A stretch of DNA of 42,780 nucleotides from Bacillus massiliglaciei (lineage in GTDB: Bacteria > Bacillota > Bacilli > Bacillales > DSM-1321). The stretch lies in the NCBI RefSeq assembly GCF_900098925.1, contig NZ_LT622356.1:225572-268351 (forward strand), in the 5' to 3' direction. Made by a program: the position numbers and the translations under genes. This document shows, in pieces, positions 1 through 8,728 of the stretch. The notes below the pieces were generated by a model. It saw nothing but the letters and a program-made list of their open reading frames with translations. It ran no database searches and had not been told where the DNA came from. Every line of letters begins with the position of its first letter. Position 1 is the first letter of the stretch.

Positions 1-11
1 CGACCTCTCAC

Positions 12-43
12 ACCACCGTACGTACCGTTCGGTATACGGCGGT
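12..43 (-). ncRNA. Group II intron domain V hairpin
   Basis: Read on the minus strand, a 9-bp stem (ACCGCCGTA with TACGGTGGT, one G-U pair), a 2-nt CG bulge, a 4-bp upper stem (TACC/GGTA) and a GAAC tetraloop. This is the standard domain V layout. The lower stem contains CGC where most group II introns have the AGC catalytic triad; CGC is typical of class C. Confidence 0.85.
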
Positions 44-47
44 TCCA

Positions 48-1307
48 TTAAGTTTGACGCAGAAATTCATATCGATTATATAAACTTTTCAACCCTCGGT
101 GACTCCAATACAAGTTATTGAGGGTTTTGTGTAAGATTGGACTACAGGCTATTCTCCAATATTTCTTTCTGGAGTTTCCCCATTCATATGCCTTTTGGTC
201 AGGGACACCTAGACCTTTGAGTTTTCTTACTCTTGTCCTCGGTTTCTTCCATTGTTTCCATTCAAGCATACGGAGTCTCCGTCTAATCCACTCATCAAAT
301 TCTTTAAATTTACTTGGTGTATCAGCCAATGCAAAATATCCACACCATCCCGTTAGATATTGATTTAGTTTCTCGATTCTAACTTCCATAGGAATTTGTT
401 TAGAACGGGAGGTTAACTCCCGTATTTTAGCCTTAAACCTTTTAATACTTTCATTGGCTATTCGAACCTTCGGTTTCTTATTGACCGTAAAGCTAAAGCC
501 AAGAAACTTTCGTTTCCACGGGCGATCAACTGCTGACTTTTCTCTATTTACTTTGAGCTTTAATTTCTGCTCAATAAAGCATGTAATTGAGTTCATCACT
601 CGTTCTCCAGCTTTCTTCGATTTCATGTAAATATTACAATCATCGGCGTAGCGGACAAACTTGTGACCTCTCCTTTCTAACTCTTTATCAAGTTTATCCA
701 AAAGGATATTCGAAAGAAGGGGGCTCAGTGGACCTCCTTGTGGTGTTCCTTCTTCTGCATCATAGACTACACCATTCATCATAATTCCTGCTTGGAGATA
801 TTTCCGTATAAGTTTCAAGACCAGCCGGTCTTGGATTCTACTTGCTAATATCCCCATTAACTTATCATGATTGACTCTATCAAAGAATTTCTCCAAGTCC
901 ATGTCAATCACCCATCTATAACCTTCACTTATATATTCCCTTGCTTTACGAACCGCATCATGACCTCTTCTATTTGGTCTAAACCCATAACTATGTTCTG
1001 AGAAGGTTGGGTCAAGAAGTGGGGTTAGAACTTGGGCGATAGCCTGTTGAATGAACCGGTCTGTCACGGTAGGTATTCCTAGTAATCTTACTCCACCGTT
1101 CGGTTTCGGGATTTCGACTCGACGGACTGGGTTAGGTTGATAGGTACCTTCCCTTAATGAATCACAAAGAGTTTCCCAGTTCTCATAGAGATGTCTTCGT
1201 AGGGATTTTACGGACATTCCATCTATGCCGTGACTCCCTTTGTTCTTCTCCACACGTTTAAGTGCTTCTATTAAGTTTTCCCGTGACAGAATCAGATCCA
1301 TTAACAT
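48..1307 (-). CDS. ltrA: Group II intron reverse transcriptase/maturase
   Basis: Multifunctional intron-encoded protein (419 aa) that helps its intron fold and splice and reverse-transcribes it at new DNA sites. RT blocks are clear: the YGFRPNR region near residue 108, DMDLEKFFDRVNHDKL near 138, GTPQGGPLSPLLSN near 190 and the catalytic YADD near 220. A maturase (X) domain follows. The protein stops at about 420 residues with no HNH endonuclease, matching class C proteins. The ATG at 1307 is preceded by AAAGGA. The frame is intact, so the element may be active. It lies inside the intron RNA between domains I-III and V. Confidence 0.95.
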   Translation of the reverse strand: MLMDLILSRENLIEALKRVEKNKGSHGIDGMSVKSLRRHLYENWETLCDSLREGTYQPNPVRRVEIPKPNGGVRLLGIPTVTDRFIQQAIAQVLTPLLDPTFSEHSYGFRPNRRGHDAVRKAREYISEGYRWVIDMDLEKFFDRVNHDKLMGILASRIQDRLVLKLIRKYLQAGIMMNGVVYDAEEGTPQGGPLSPLLSNILLDKLDKELERRGHKFVRYADDCNIYMKSKKAGERVMNSITCFIEQKLKLKVNREKSAVDRPWKRKFLGFSFTVNKKPKVRIANESIKRFKAKIRELTSRSKQIPMEVRIEKLNQYLTGWCGYFALADTPSKFKEFDEWIRRRLRMLEWKQWKKPRTRVRKLKGLGVPDQKAYEWGNSRKKYWRIACSPILHKTLNNLYWSHRGLKSLYNRYEFLRQT

Positions 1308-1864
1308 GTGATATTTCCTTTCGACGTGAACGTAGAAATCTAATTATGTTATTCCTGCTCCACCCTCATGAAGTCCCCTGTGGAATTCACCACTTCCTCC
1401 TTCAAGTAAGTCCTTTCGGATTGTCTGCTTCTATACAGGAATTATATGCCTAGTTCTCGTTCTTCCTAATAGTTCAGTCCTTCCCATTCCATCTCGAGTT
1501 GGAATGGTACTATGACCTCGGCTGACTTCTGATTGTTCAGCTGTCCATCGCTGGATAGGTTACCAAGGGAACTTGGCGTTCCAATCAGACCTCCCCGGGT
1601 AAGAGTACAGTCTTTCCCTCCATCTATCTGCTTCATTTACTCTGTACCACCTTCGGCAGTAAGGACTTCGTTTTGTTGTGCAAACTCATCCAATGGTACC
1701 TAGCCTTATATGAAGTTCGTGTTCCTCAGACCGGAGGTTTGCCGCTCGCTTCCTTCAGATTCTGCGTCACCACAGACACCCTTGCGTTAAGCTAACCATT
1801 ACTACTGCCTTCATGGTTCGGGACTCTCACCCTATAGACTGCACCCATGCCGGGCGCACACAAA

Positions 1865-1892
1865 AGGCAATGCCCTTTTTCAAGCATTGCCT
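1865..1892 (-). terminator. Intrinsic terminator of the collagen-like gene; intron target
   Basis: Minus-strand hairpin with a 9-bp perfect stem (AGGCAATGC / GCATTGCCT) and a TTTTGT tail, starting 15 nt after the stop codon at 1907. The intron begins immediately after this tail, so the T tract is cut short at the splice junction. Confidence 0.85.
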
Positions 1893-1906
1893 GCCATGAT
1901 TCATCG

Positions 1907-2314
1907 TTAAAAACAGGTGAACGAAGCAATTCTTCTTGTATCAATACCGAAGATCGTCCAGAACCTGCCGTTCCATCTGAACCCGGCAACAGACCTTGGT
2001 CCGACGAAAATAGGATAAAACCAAAAGCTTTGGCCATTGTTGAGCCAAATATACGTATTACGGAACTGGCACAGTCTGATGCCTCCCGGATCTACAGCAA
2101 AGGGCGAAGCCGTTGCCTGCTGAGGAACAAAAGATGGAGGAGGAGCTGTCGGGGCCTGCGCATTTGGCGATCCGGGGAATCCTGGCCCTGGAGATCCCGG
2201 ACCAGGTAATCCCGGCTGACCTGGAAAGCCTGGGAAACCCGGGAATAATCCCGGCGGACCCGGAAGCGAAGGATTTAGAAAGTCTGGGAATTGACGCATC
2301 ATCTCATAATACAT
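1907..2314 (-). CDS. Collagen-like Gly-Pro repeat protein, unknown function
   Basis: A 135-residue protein. Residues about 14-50 are a short collagen-like stretch of GPP/GFP/GLP/GSP triplets. A proline/alanine linker follows, then a 60-residue aromatic C-terminal domain (LCQFRNTYIWLNNGQSFWFYP..., ending ASFTCF) that probably folds separately. No signal peptide or membrane segment is seen. Collagen-like proteins of this size in Bacillaceae are often spore-surface or exosporium proteins; that role is an inference. ATG at 2314 is preferred because AAGGCGG lies about 11 nt upstream; a GTG at 2326 is possible. The gene stands alone, and its terminator is the insertion site of the intron. Confidence 0.75.
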   Translation of the reverse strand: MYYEMMRQFPDFLNPSLPGPPGLFPGFPGFPGQPGLPGPGSPGPGFPGSPNAQAPTAPPPSFVPQQATASPFAVDPGGIRLCQFRNTYIWLNNGQSFWFYPIFVGPRSVAGFRWNGRFWTIFGIDTRRIASFTCF

Positions 2315-2506
2315 GTAAAAACACACCGCCTTATCTTAATCAACTTCTAACATATTAGTATGTTGACCCTTTCTTTTATGAAGCTTATCCTCCGCGAATT
2401 ACTGGCCTCTAGTTTTTTCTTTTATGGGCACCTGCACAATCCTGTAGGTGTTTACCTACATATTGTTATACAAAGCAGTCTGCCTTTAAGCAATGGAGGT
2501 ATCAAG

Positions 2507-2995
2507 ATGAATTTTATTTCTTTTCACGGCACAGTCACAAGGATCAGCGATTTTCCCAGCGGGCAAAACGGAGAAAATGAGGGCTGTTATCAATTAATGT
2601 CTGTACAAAACAGCTCAGGAGAAACCGTCAATTTCGTCATCTCGCCCGCCACCTACTTTGTCGACCATTCCATCGTAACAGCAGGCGACAGGGTTACGGG
2701 ATATTATGATGGAAATACATTCGCACCCCTTATCTACCCGCCGCAATTTCAAGCACTTGTTATCGTCAAAGAAAGCCCACATCAAAATGTAAAAGTAAGT
2801 TACTTTAATAATCAGCTGGAGAGCAGTGATGGACAATTGCGATTAAATCTCTCTCCCTATACCCAAATCGTTTTAACCAATGGGCAGCCCTTTTCAAGAA
2901 CCCCTGCCAACCGAAATCTGATTGTCATCTATGGACCTGTCACAAAAAGCATCCCTGCCCAAACCACTCCCTATAGAATCATCGTTTTGTGCTGA
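2507..2995 (+). CDS. Conserved-looking hypothetical protein, beta-rich
   Basis: A 162-residue protein not recognised as a named family. It starts MNFISFHGTVTRISDF, with GGAGG 8 nt before the ATG at 2507; upstream in-frame codons lack a ribosome binding site. Alternating hydrophobic and polar segments (GTVTRIS, VNFVISPATYFVD, DRVTGYYDG) suggest a beta barrel or OB-like fold. There is no signal peptide or transmembrane helix. It is followed by a C/G-rich hairpin at 3006-3031. It diverges from the collagen-like gene and shares its upstream region. Confidence 0.7.
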   Translation: MNFISFHGTVTRISDFPSGQNGENEGCYQLMSVQNSSGETVNFVISPATYFVDHSIVTAGDRVTGYYDGNTFAPLIYPPQFQALVIVKESPHQNVKVSYFNNQLESSDGQLRLNLSPYTQIVLTNGQPFSRTPANRNLIVIYGPVTKSIPAQTTPYRIIVLC

Positions 2996-3194
2996 CCGAA
3001 TACGCACACCCCCAGGAGTTACTCTCGGGGGTTGGTGCTGTTATTAAAAAGGCAGTTCGCCGATCCCTTACATATTTTTTCAAAAGCAGAGCCGCAGCCA
3101 AAAAGCACCGAGGAATAATTTGTTCGTTTACTATGGTAAAATTAAAGAGAAACTTGGCATCAACCCTTTTGTTCAAAAGCTAGGAGGCTTAAAA

Positions 3195-3593
3195 ATGTCT
3201 AACTCTGAAAAGGCTCAACAATTGTATCTGGATTGTGAGAATACAAATCCAGAAGAAAATATGCTTATGCCCTACCGCTTATTCAGTCCGCAGGGACGTT
3301 CCATGTACTTCCCTTTCATTCTGGGACGCCTGGTGAATGAATATGCTAAAAACGAATATACAGATGATTGGATTCCGTATGTGCGGGAAGCCTTCTATCT
3401 CTCTGCAGGTGAAAAAGCACTGTGGAGCGAATACAAATCAGCCATTTACAAACTAGAGAAAAAAGGCTATTTAGAAACCAAAATGGAAAACAACGTGAAC
3501 TTTATCCGGATTCACGAAGATGCTTCCGCCTTGTATGAATCGGACAACTATCGTCCAGCGGGAGATAAGGAATCTGCGGACCTAAACGAATAG
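3195..3593 (+). CDS. Hypothetical protein, 132 aa
   Basis: A soluble, charged protein starting MSNSEKAQQLYLDCEN. AGGAGG lies 8 nt upstream of the ATG at 3195, so the in-frame extension back to 3120 is rejected. The central part (YVREAFYLSAGEKALWSEYKSAIYKLEKKGYLETKM) looks helical and could form a winged-helix-like unit, but no family is recognised. A strong terminator follows 10 nt after the stop, so the gene is monocistronic. Confidence 0.7.
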   Translation: MSNSEKAQQLYLDCENTNPEENMLMPYRLFSPQGRSMYFPFILGRLVNEYAKNEYTDDWIPYVREAFYLSAGEKALWSEYKSAIYKLEKKGYLETKMENNVNFIRIHEDASALYESDNYRPAGDKESADLNE

Positions 3594-3603
3594 CACTTTC
3601 TCA

Positions 3604-3641
3604 AAAACCACTCCCTTTAGAATAGGAAGTGGTTTTTTTGT
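3604..3641 (+). terminator. Intrinsic terminator
   Basis: AAACCACT/AGTGGTTT stem (with CCC and GGA in the loop region) followed by a seven-T run, directly after the 132-aa gene. Confidence 0.85.
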
Positions 3642-3748
3642 TTACATCTCTATCGTCTTGCCATCGTTCATAGATTTTACGTCCAAGCAGAATTTGTCCT
3701 CCGCTCATATAGTGTATAGATTTCTATATCAGTATAAGGAGAGATAAA

Positions 3749-4107
3749 ATGAAAAGCAGACAAAAATGGTGGCCAGGCGGACAAGGCTCTGGTGGGCACG
3801 GCTGGCCGGGTCAAGGCGGATTTGGCTCCGGCGGGCACGGCTGGCCAGGTCAAGGCGGGTCTGGCTCCGGCGGGCACGGCTGGCCAGGTCAAGGCGGGTC
3901 TGGCTCCGGCGCTCCGGCGGGCACGGCTGGCCGGGTCAAGGCGGGTTTGGTTCTGGCGGACACGGCGGACATGGACAAGGCGGGTCTGGCTCTGGCGGTC
4001 ACGGCTGGCCGGGTCAAGGCGGGTCTGGCTCCGGCAGTCACGGCTGGCCGGGTCAGGGACCTTGGCCGCAATGGGGATCTTGGGGCGGCCAGGGCCGAAA
4101 TGATTAG
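3749..4107 (+). pseudogene. Gly/His/Trp repeat protein gene, frameshifted
   Basis: The ATG at 3749 has AAGGAGA upstream and opens a protein MKSRQKWWPGGQ followed by repeats of about 13 residues of the type GSGGHGWPGQGG. The repeats run in frame to about 3903. An 8-bp tandem duplication (3904-3919) then shifts the frame. In the +2 frame the same repeats continue and end PWPQWGSWGGQGRND, with a stop at 4105-4107. Without the duplication the product would be about 116 residues. As read, the first frame continues with unrelated sequence to 4114. Gly/Trp/His repeat proteins of this kind are probably secreted or spore-surface structural proteins; that is inference. It could be a true mutation, a reversible slippage state, or an assembly error in a GC-rich repeat. 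Confidence 0.75.
3904..3919 (+). repeat. 8-bp perfect tandem duplication (CTCCGGCG x2) causing the frameshift
   Basis: CTCCGGCG at 3904-3911 is repeated at 3912-3919. Other repeat units have a single copy before GGCACGG. Eight is not a multiple of three, so the reading frame moves. Confidence 0.9.
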
Positions 4108-4174
4108 CCCATAAAAAAAGATGGACACGGCCATACAGATATTCAGGCAATAGTGAATATCATATGGAGCCATA

Positions 4175-4209
4175 AAAAAAACCTCCTGCCTAATGGGCGG
4201 GAGGTTTTT
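4175..4209. terminator. Bidirectional terminator between convergent genes
   Basis: Stem AACCTCCTGCC / GGGCGGGAGGTT with A-rich and T-rich flanks on both sides. It can stop the repeat gene (plus) and the symporter gene (minus). Confidence 0.85.
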
Positions 4210-4259
4210 CGAAGAAGTGATCTTCCCCCTGTCTTGTAAACGGGAGCCAAACATTCTTC

Positions 4260-5732
4260 TTATGAAATGTTCTTGTCCTTGTCTTTCCGGGATTTTTCGT
4301 ATCCATTTTTCCAGAAATCAGCATTCTTAATTTCATACGTAGATGAATTGAACTCTGGATCTTTCCCTTGCTTCAACTGATTTTCATAATCTTTTAGGGC
4401 AATACTGGCCGGTTTAAATAACAATAAAATTGCAATTAAGTTCAGCCAAACCATAATGCCGAGTCCGATATCCCCCATTGCCCATGCTGTAGTTGCCGTT
4501 TTTACTGATCCGTAGAAAGTAGCACCTATCAGGATGAGTTTTAATACAACAAAAGCCTTTGCTCTGTGTTTGCCGCGTACTAGATAAGCTAGATTTGTTT
4601 CTGCAATATAGTAATAAGCATAAATTGTAGTAAAGGCAAAGAAGAAAAGGGCAATAGCAATAAATCCTGGTCCGAATCCCGGAAGTATTGTATCAACGGC
4701 CGCTTGAGTGAAGCCAGGTCCTGGCTCAACCCCTTTAAGATTTTCGGTTATAAAGGCCCCTGTTTTTTCATTTATTACATTGTATTTCGTTGTAAATAAA
4801 ATCATCATGGCGGTCGATGTAACAACTAAAAATACATCTAAATAAATGGAAAACGCTTGGACAAGTCCTTGCTTTGCAGGATGGGAAACCTCAGCGGCTG
4901 CCGCCGGGTGGGCACCCGTACCCTGTCCCGCTTCATTTGCATAAAGACCGCGTTTTACTCCCCACATAATGGCTGATCCAATAATGCCGCCAAATACTTC
5001 TTCAGCTCCAAAAGCACTTTTAAATATAAGTCCAAATACTTCGGGGATTCTTTCAAAATTAATCAGAACGATTATAATTGCAATTAGCAGATAGCCAGCA
5101 GCCATAAAAGGAACGATAATTTCTGCCACTCTGGCAATGCGCTTTACACCGCCAAAAATCGTAAAACCGATGATGGCTGCAACGACTAGACCAGTAATGG
5201 TTTTGTTAATACCAAAAGCATTATACATACCGTCTGCAATTGCATTTGCCTGTATTCCCGGCATTAAAACGGACATGGCAAGCAGGGTAGCGATAGCAAA
5301 AACAACAGCGAACCATTTCCAGCCAAGCCCCTTTTCTATGTAGAATGCCGGACCTCCCCGATACTCTCCATCCTGCTTTTCTTTATAGATTTGAGCAAGA
5401 GTTGACTCCACAAAAGCGGAGGCTGCACCGACAAAGGTAATGACCCACATCCAAAACACGGAGCCTGGTCCCCCAAAGGCAATACCTGTTGCTGTTCCGG
5501 CAATATTTCCAACACCGATACGGCCGGATAAAGACATCGCTAATGCCTGGAACGAAGAAACTCCCTCATTGGAACTTTTTCCGGAAGCAAGCAATTTAAC
5601 CATCTCTTTAATATGACGGATTTGCAGGAACCTAGTGCGAAAACTAAAATACAGACCGCAAAAAACAATGAACGCAACCAATACCGGGCTCCACAACCAT
5701 CCGTTAATGGTATTTACAATTTGATCGATCAT
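4260..5732 (-). CDS. Alanine/sodium symporter, AGCS family
   Basis: Membrane transporter (490 aa) importing alanine or glycine with Na+, of the AGCS (alanine-or-glycine:cation symporter, AlsT/DagA-like) family. Family landmarks are the N-terminal GLYFSFRTRFLQIRH, SSFQALAMSLSGRIGVGNIAGTATGIAFGGPGSVFWMW near 60-95, and the conserved NEAGQGTGAHPAAAAEVSHPAKQG near 267. About ten to eleven hydrophobic helices are visible, with a charged C-terminal tail (KSRKDKDKNIS). ATG at 5732 is preferred; a TTG three codons earlier lies too close to the GGGGGG ribosome binding site. It is a single-gene unit with its own promoter and terminator. Exact substrate is not decidable from sequence. Confidence 0.95.
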   Translation of the reverse strand: MIDQIVNTINGWLWSPVLVAFIVFCGLYFSFRTRFLQIRHIKEMVKLLASGKSSNEGVSSFQALAMSLSGRIGVGNIAGTATGIAFGGPGSVFWMWVITFVGAASAFVESTLAQIYKEKQDGEYRGGPAFYIEKGLGWKWFAVVFAIATLLAMSVLMPGIQANAIADGMYNAFGINKTITGLVVAAIIGFTIFGGVKRIARVAEIIVPFMAAGYLLIAIIIVLINFERIPEVFGLIFKSAFGAEEVFGGIIGSAIMWGVKRGLYANEAGQGTGAHPAAAAEVSHPAKQGLVQAFSIYLDVFLVVTSTAMMILFTTKYNVINEKTGAFITENLKGVEPGPGFTQAAVDTILPGFGPGFIAIALFFFAFTTIYAYYYIAETNLAYLVRGKHRAKAFVVLKLILIGATFYGSVKTATTAWAMGDIGLGIMVWLNLIAILLLFKPASIALKDYENQLKQGKDPEFNSSTYEIKNADFWKNGYEKSRKDKDKNIS

Positions 5733-5779
5733 GAAAATCAATTCCCCCCCTATTAATGTTTTTTTTATAACTTATTTTG

Positions 5780-5809
5780 ATTATAAATTATGAAAGAAAA
5801 ATACACCAA
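5780..5809 (-). promoter_or_regulatory. Candidate sigma-A promoter of the AGCS symporter
   Basis: Minus strand: TTGGTG (5809-5804), 18-nt spacer, TATAAT (5785-5780). The start codon is about 40 nt downstream of the expected start point. Confidence 0.5.
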
Positions 5810-5924
5810 GCATTTTTTAGTATAATGTGAATTTTTCTAACATTTATATAATTAAAATATTCTATCAATAAAAAAACGATAGATTTTCCATACCGCAGCG
5901 CCTGAATTATACGGAGATGCCGAC

Positions 5925-5955
5925 AAAAACACCCTCCAAATTGAAGGGTGTTTTT
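5925..5955 (-). terminator. Intrinsic terminator of the aminotransferase gene
   Basis: AACACCCT / AGGGTGTT stem with a T run on the minus strand, about 30 nt after the stop at 5988. Confidence 0.85.
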
Positions 5956-5987
5956 CAATGAATAGCAGGATTCCATCCTTTTAAAAT

Positions 5988-7202
5988 TTAAACACCCTTT
6001 ACTAACAGTTCGCCTTCTTTTTCTAATGTCCGGTGCAGCACTTCACTAATCCGCTTCATGCCCTCTCTGATTTTGTCTTTCGGCATGTTCGAGTAATTCA
6101 AACGGAACGCATGGTTGTTTGTGCCGTTCGGGAAAAATGGAGTGCCGGGCACAAACGCCACATTATTTTCCAGACATTTTGCGAATAATTCCCTCGAATC
6201 CACAGACTCGGGGAGCTCCACCCAAATGAATAATCCGCCTTCCGGCTTGCTGCAGGTAATATTTTTCGGAAAATAGGCCTCGATGCAGTCAAGCATCACT
6301 GCGCATCTTTCTTTATACACCGCTTTAATGGTCTGAATGTGCGTTTCGATATCGTACAGCTCCATATACTTTGCTGTGATTTTTTGAGCAAAACTGTCCG
6401 TATGTAAGTCAGCCGTTTGCTTAAAAGCCACATACTTTTCAATGAAAGGCAGATCTGCACAGATCCAGCCAATCCGAAGACCCGGCGTGAAAATCTTAGA
6501 GAAGGTGCTGAGGTAAATGACTCGCCCTTCGGTGTCAAAGTGCTTCAAAGGCGGCAGTGCCTCTCCGGCAAAACGCACCGCTCCGTAAGGATTATCCTCC
6601 ACAATCAGGACATCATATTGATTCGCAAGCTCAATCATTCTTTTTCGTCTTTCAAGCGCTAACGTCCGGCCTGTCGGGTTTTGAAAATCTGGAATCGTAT
6701 AGATGAATTTTGCGTCAGGATGCTCTTGCAGCGTTCTCTCCAGTTCTTCCATCACCATCCCGTCCTCATCCATCGCCACTTCTGCAAATCTGGCATTATA
6801 GGACTTGAATACATTAATGGCCGCAAGATAAGTCGGACTTTCACAAATAATCGTATCTCCCTCATCGATAAATAATCTTCCGGTAAGATCGATTGCCTGC
6901 TGGGACCCCGTTGTGATCAGAACATTCTCCAGAGCCGCTTGGATGCCGACCCCTTTCATTCTCTGAATAATCGCTTCTCTTAAAGGACGATAGCCTTCCG
7001 TCGTGCTGTATTGCAGCGAGGCCGCTCCATCCTCCTCCAATACCGCATTGCATACCGTTTTCAGTTCCTCAATTGGAAACAGCTCCGGCGCCGGCAGACC
7101 TCCCGCAAAAGAAATAACCTCCGGCCTTTCCGTTACTTTTAAGATTTCTCGTGTTTCAGAAGCTTTTACTAAACGAGCTCGCTCCGCAAATTTGTCATTC
7201 AT
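5988..7202 (-). CDS. PLP-dependent aminotransferase, 2-aminoadipate/MocR-like class I
   Basis: Cytosolic fold-type I pyridoxal-phosphate enzyme (404 aa). It starts MNDKFAERARLVKASETREILKVTERPEVISFAGGLPAPELFP, the opening of LysN/ARO8-type aminotransferases and of the catalytic half of MocR regulators, but without a GntR DNA-binding domain. Key parts are the TTGSQQAIDL region near 110, the NPTGRTL motif near 175, DNPYGAVRF near 205 and the PLP-lysine motif STFSKIFTPGLRIGW near 235. Substrate is uncertain (aminoadipate, branched-chain or aromatic amino acids). AGAAGGG precedes the ATG at 7202. It is a single-gene unit. Confidence 0.9.
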   Translation of the reverse strand: MNDKFAERARLVKASETREILKVTERPEVISFAGGLPAPELFPIEELKTVCNAVLEEDGAASLQYSTTEGYRPLREAIIQRMKGVGIQAALENVLITTGSQQAIDLTGRLFIDEGDTIICESPTYLAAINVFKSYNARFAEVAMDEDGMVMEELERTLQEHPDAKFIYTIPDFQNPTGRTLALERRKRMIELANQYDVLIVEDNPYGAVRFAGEALPPLKHFDTEGRVIYLSTFSKIFTPGLRIGWICADLPFIEKYVAFKQTADLHTDSFAQKITAKYMELYDIETHIQTIKAVYKERCAVMLDCIEAYFPKNITCSKPEGGLFIWVELPESVDSRELFAKCLENNVAFVPGTPFFPNGTNNHAFRLNYSNMPKDKIREGMKRISEVLHRTLEKEGELLVKGV

Positions 7203-7234
7203 CTATAACCCTTCTTTTTTTATTATTTGTATAA

Positions 7235-7243
7235 ATTATAGCA
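7235..7243 (-). promoter_or_regulatory. Extended -10 promoter of the aminotransferase gene
   Basis: Minus strand TGCTATAAT, an extended -10 (TGn) element with a poor -35. A CAGCTG-GAAT-CAGCTG inverted repeat lies upstream (7271-7286) and could be an operator. Confidence 0.5.
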
Positions 7244-7363
7244 CGATCTATTTTTCCTGCATGCCGATTTCACAGCTGGAATCAGCTGCCAGCCCTTTTA
7301 CATCCTCCTTATGTCACCCGATTCCCCCTCCATTCAGATGAATTTAAACCATCATAACACGCA

Positions 7364-7396
7364 CAAAAAAGACCATACAATAACAGAATTGTATGG
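7364..7396 (-). terminator. Intrinsic terminator of the metallophosphoesterase gene
   Basis: CCATACAAT / ATTGTATGG perfect 9-bp stem followed by TCTTTTTTG on the minus strand, about 85 nt after the stop at 7482. Confidence 0.8.
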
Positions 7397-7481
7397 CAAA
7401 TGATTTAATTGAATTTTCTATTAATTTATCCAAGTCTTATCATTGCTGCATCGCAGGACTTATAAGAGGCATTTGAATCTC

Positions 7482-8621
7482 TCAATGTAAAAGAATACTT
7501 ACTATTTCATTATGGGACCCAACCCGCATCGGCATCCCCCAGGTTCCAGCACCAGAAGTCACGATAACATTCGGACTGTCTGCATCCTTACGGTAGTATC
7601 CATAGTCAACATCAAATATGGCATTGGTGATGATGCTGCCCGGAAATATCTGCCCTCTGTGTGTATGGCCGCCAAGAACCAAATCAACCTCTTTACCATA
7701 CTGTTCAAGGTTGACAGGTGTATGATCCATGACCACGATCGGCAAATGCGTATCAAGTGAAGCCAAAATTTCGGTAATATCTTTTCTTTTCATTCCGCCA
7801 AAACCGCCAATAGGAGAAGGGTCTACTCGCCCAAACAGCACGAGCCGCCCGTCAATCATGGCATACTCATCATTAAGGAGCTTAATATTGCTTCGCTCGA
7901 GAAAGGCAATCATATCGTCAAATGTTTCTCCGCCATCATGATTTCCAAGGCTGCCATATACTCCATATGTCGCCGAAATACTTTTCAATAGATGCACTGC
8001 TCTTTCCGGATCTTTTACATCATTATAATCATCGTTAAAAATATCTCCCGCAATACAAACAACATCAGGCTCTTGTTTATTTATATTTTCCACGATGCTT
8101 TCAAGGCGTTTCTCGGAATTCACAGCCCCCAAATGCAAATCGCTGATGAGGATGATTTTCATCCCCCCCATTGTTGCTTTTGTCTCAATATCATAGGAAA
8201 CATTTTTGATTTGAGTGGCGTTATAGATGCCGTAACTGACAAAACTGACCGTTAACACGATGACAGCCAAGCCTGCAAAAAAGTGAATGCGCCGAGGGAT
8301 CGGAGAAGGAATCATTTTCACACTGCGACCAAGTAAAAGGACCAAGTCCGCAACGAGAAAGAAAAGGAACAAATAGATAAAAATCCCCATCCAGTATGAG
8401 CTAATCCAGCTCACTACACCTTCAAGAGCAGCCGGAAGCGGCAGAAAAGCCATAATCAACGACAAGCTGAAAATACTATAAATGACGGTAATAATTATTC
8501 CATTTATCTTGGGGAAAAGGAATGCAGTCCATCGAACGATTTTTCTTCCAATATAAAAACTTATTCCCCCGTACACACATAAAAAAAGGATTACACCTAA
8601 GATCATGCCGGCTTTGCTCAT
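7482..8621 (-). CDS. Membrane-anchored metallophosphoesterase
   Basis: Calcineurin-type phosphoesterase (379 aa) with an N-terminal membrane part. Residues 1-140 contain four hydrophobic helices. The catalytic domain shows the family motifs in order: ISDLHLG near 160 (D-x-H metal ligands), GDIFND near 190, GNHDGG near 226, a D-H pair in MDHTPVN near 300 and GGHTHRGQ near 320. It belongs with the YkuE/YpbG/YkoQ-type proteins of Bacillus; its substrate is unknown, and phospholipid headgroup or nucleotide phosphates are possibilities. The start is supported by GGAGGGAG 4 nt upstream of the ATG at 8621. Confidence 0.9.
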   Translation of the reverse strand: MSKAGMILGVILFLCVYGGISFYIGRKIVRWTAFLFPKINGIIITVIYSIFSLSLIMAFLPLPAALEGVVSWISSYWMGIFIYLFLFFLVADLVLLLGRSVKMIPSPIPRRIHFFAGLAVIVLTVSFVSYGIYNATQIKNVSYDIETKATMGGMKIILISDLHLGAVNSEKRLESIVENINKQEPDVVCIAGDIFNDDYNDVKDPERAVHLLKSISATYGVYGSLGNHDGGETFDDMIAFLERSNIKLLNDEYAMIDGRLVLFGRVDPSPIGGFGGMKRKDITEILASLDTHLPIVVMDHTPVNLEQYGKEVDLVLGGHTHRGQIFPGSIITNAIFDVDYGYYRKDADSPNVIVTSGAGTWGMPMRVGSHNEIVSILLH

Positions 8622-8728
8622 TCTCTCCCTCCAAATTCTTTGCAGTTAATTCGCTCAATGTTTTCCGAAGCGTTTATCCTAGAAACCTTGCCGGCTTTTC
8701 GTTACTTTGATCCTTCGTTTTATAGTAT

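Larger units (their letters stand above)
1..1859 (-). mobile_element. Group II intron, probably class C, 3' end outside the window
   Basis: Self-splicing retroelement on the minus strand. The RNA begins GTGCGCCCGGC at 1859, a typical bacterial group II 5' end. About 550 nt of structured RNA (1308-1859) precede the reverse transcriptase gene, and a domain V hairpin follows it at 12-43. Domain VI and the 3' splice site lie beyond base 1. The 5' exon is an intrinsic terminator hairpin (1865-1892) followed by TTTTGT. Class C introns are known to insert behind terminators, and their RT lacks an endonuclease domain, as here. The class is inferred from target, domain V and RT length, not from folding the whole RNA. 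Confidence 0.9.

Noticed and set aside
118..1453. Several plus-strand frames over the intron RT
   Set aside because: Antisense shadows of the RT gene and intron RNA.
2113..2358. Plus-strand frame over the collagen-like gene
   Set aside because: Produced by the GPP codon repeats read backwards; no ribosome binding site.
3780..4060. Regular repeats that could be taken for a CRISPR array
   Set aside because: They are in-frame codon repeats of a Gly/His/Trp protein without unique spacers; no cas genes are present.
3677..4150. Long antisense frame over the Gly-rich repeat gene
   Set aside because: GC-rich repeats keep all frames open; there is no ribosome binding site, and the repeat protein reads sensibly on the plus strand.
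5788..5976. 62-aa minus-strand frame between the symporter and aminotransferase genes
   Set aside because: It runs through the aminotransferase terminator and the symporter promoter.
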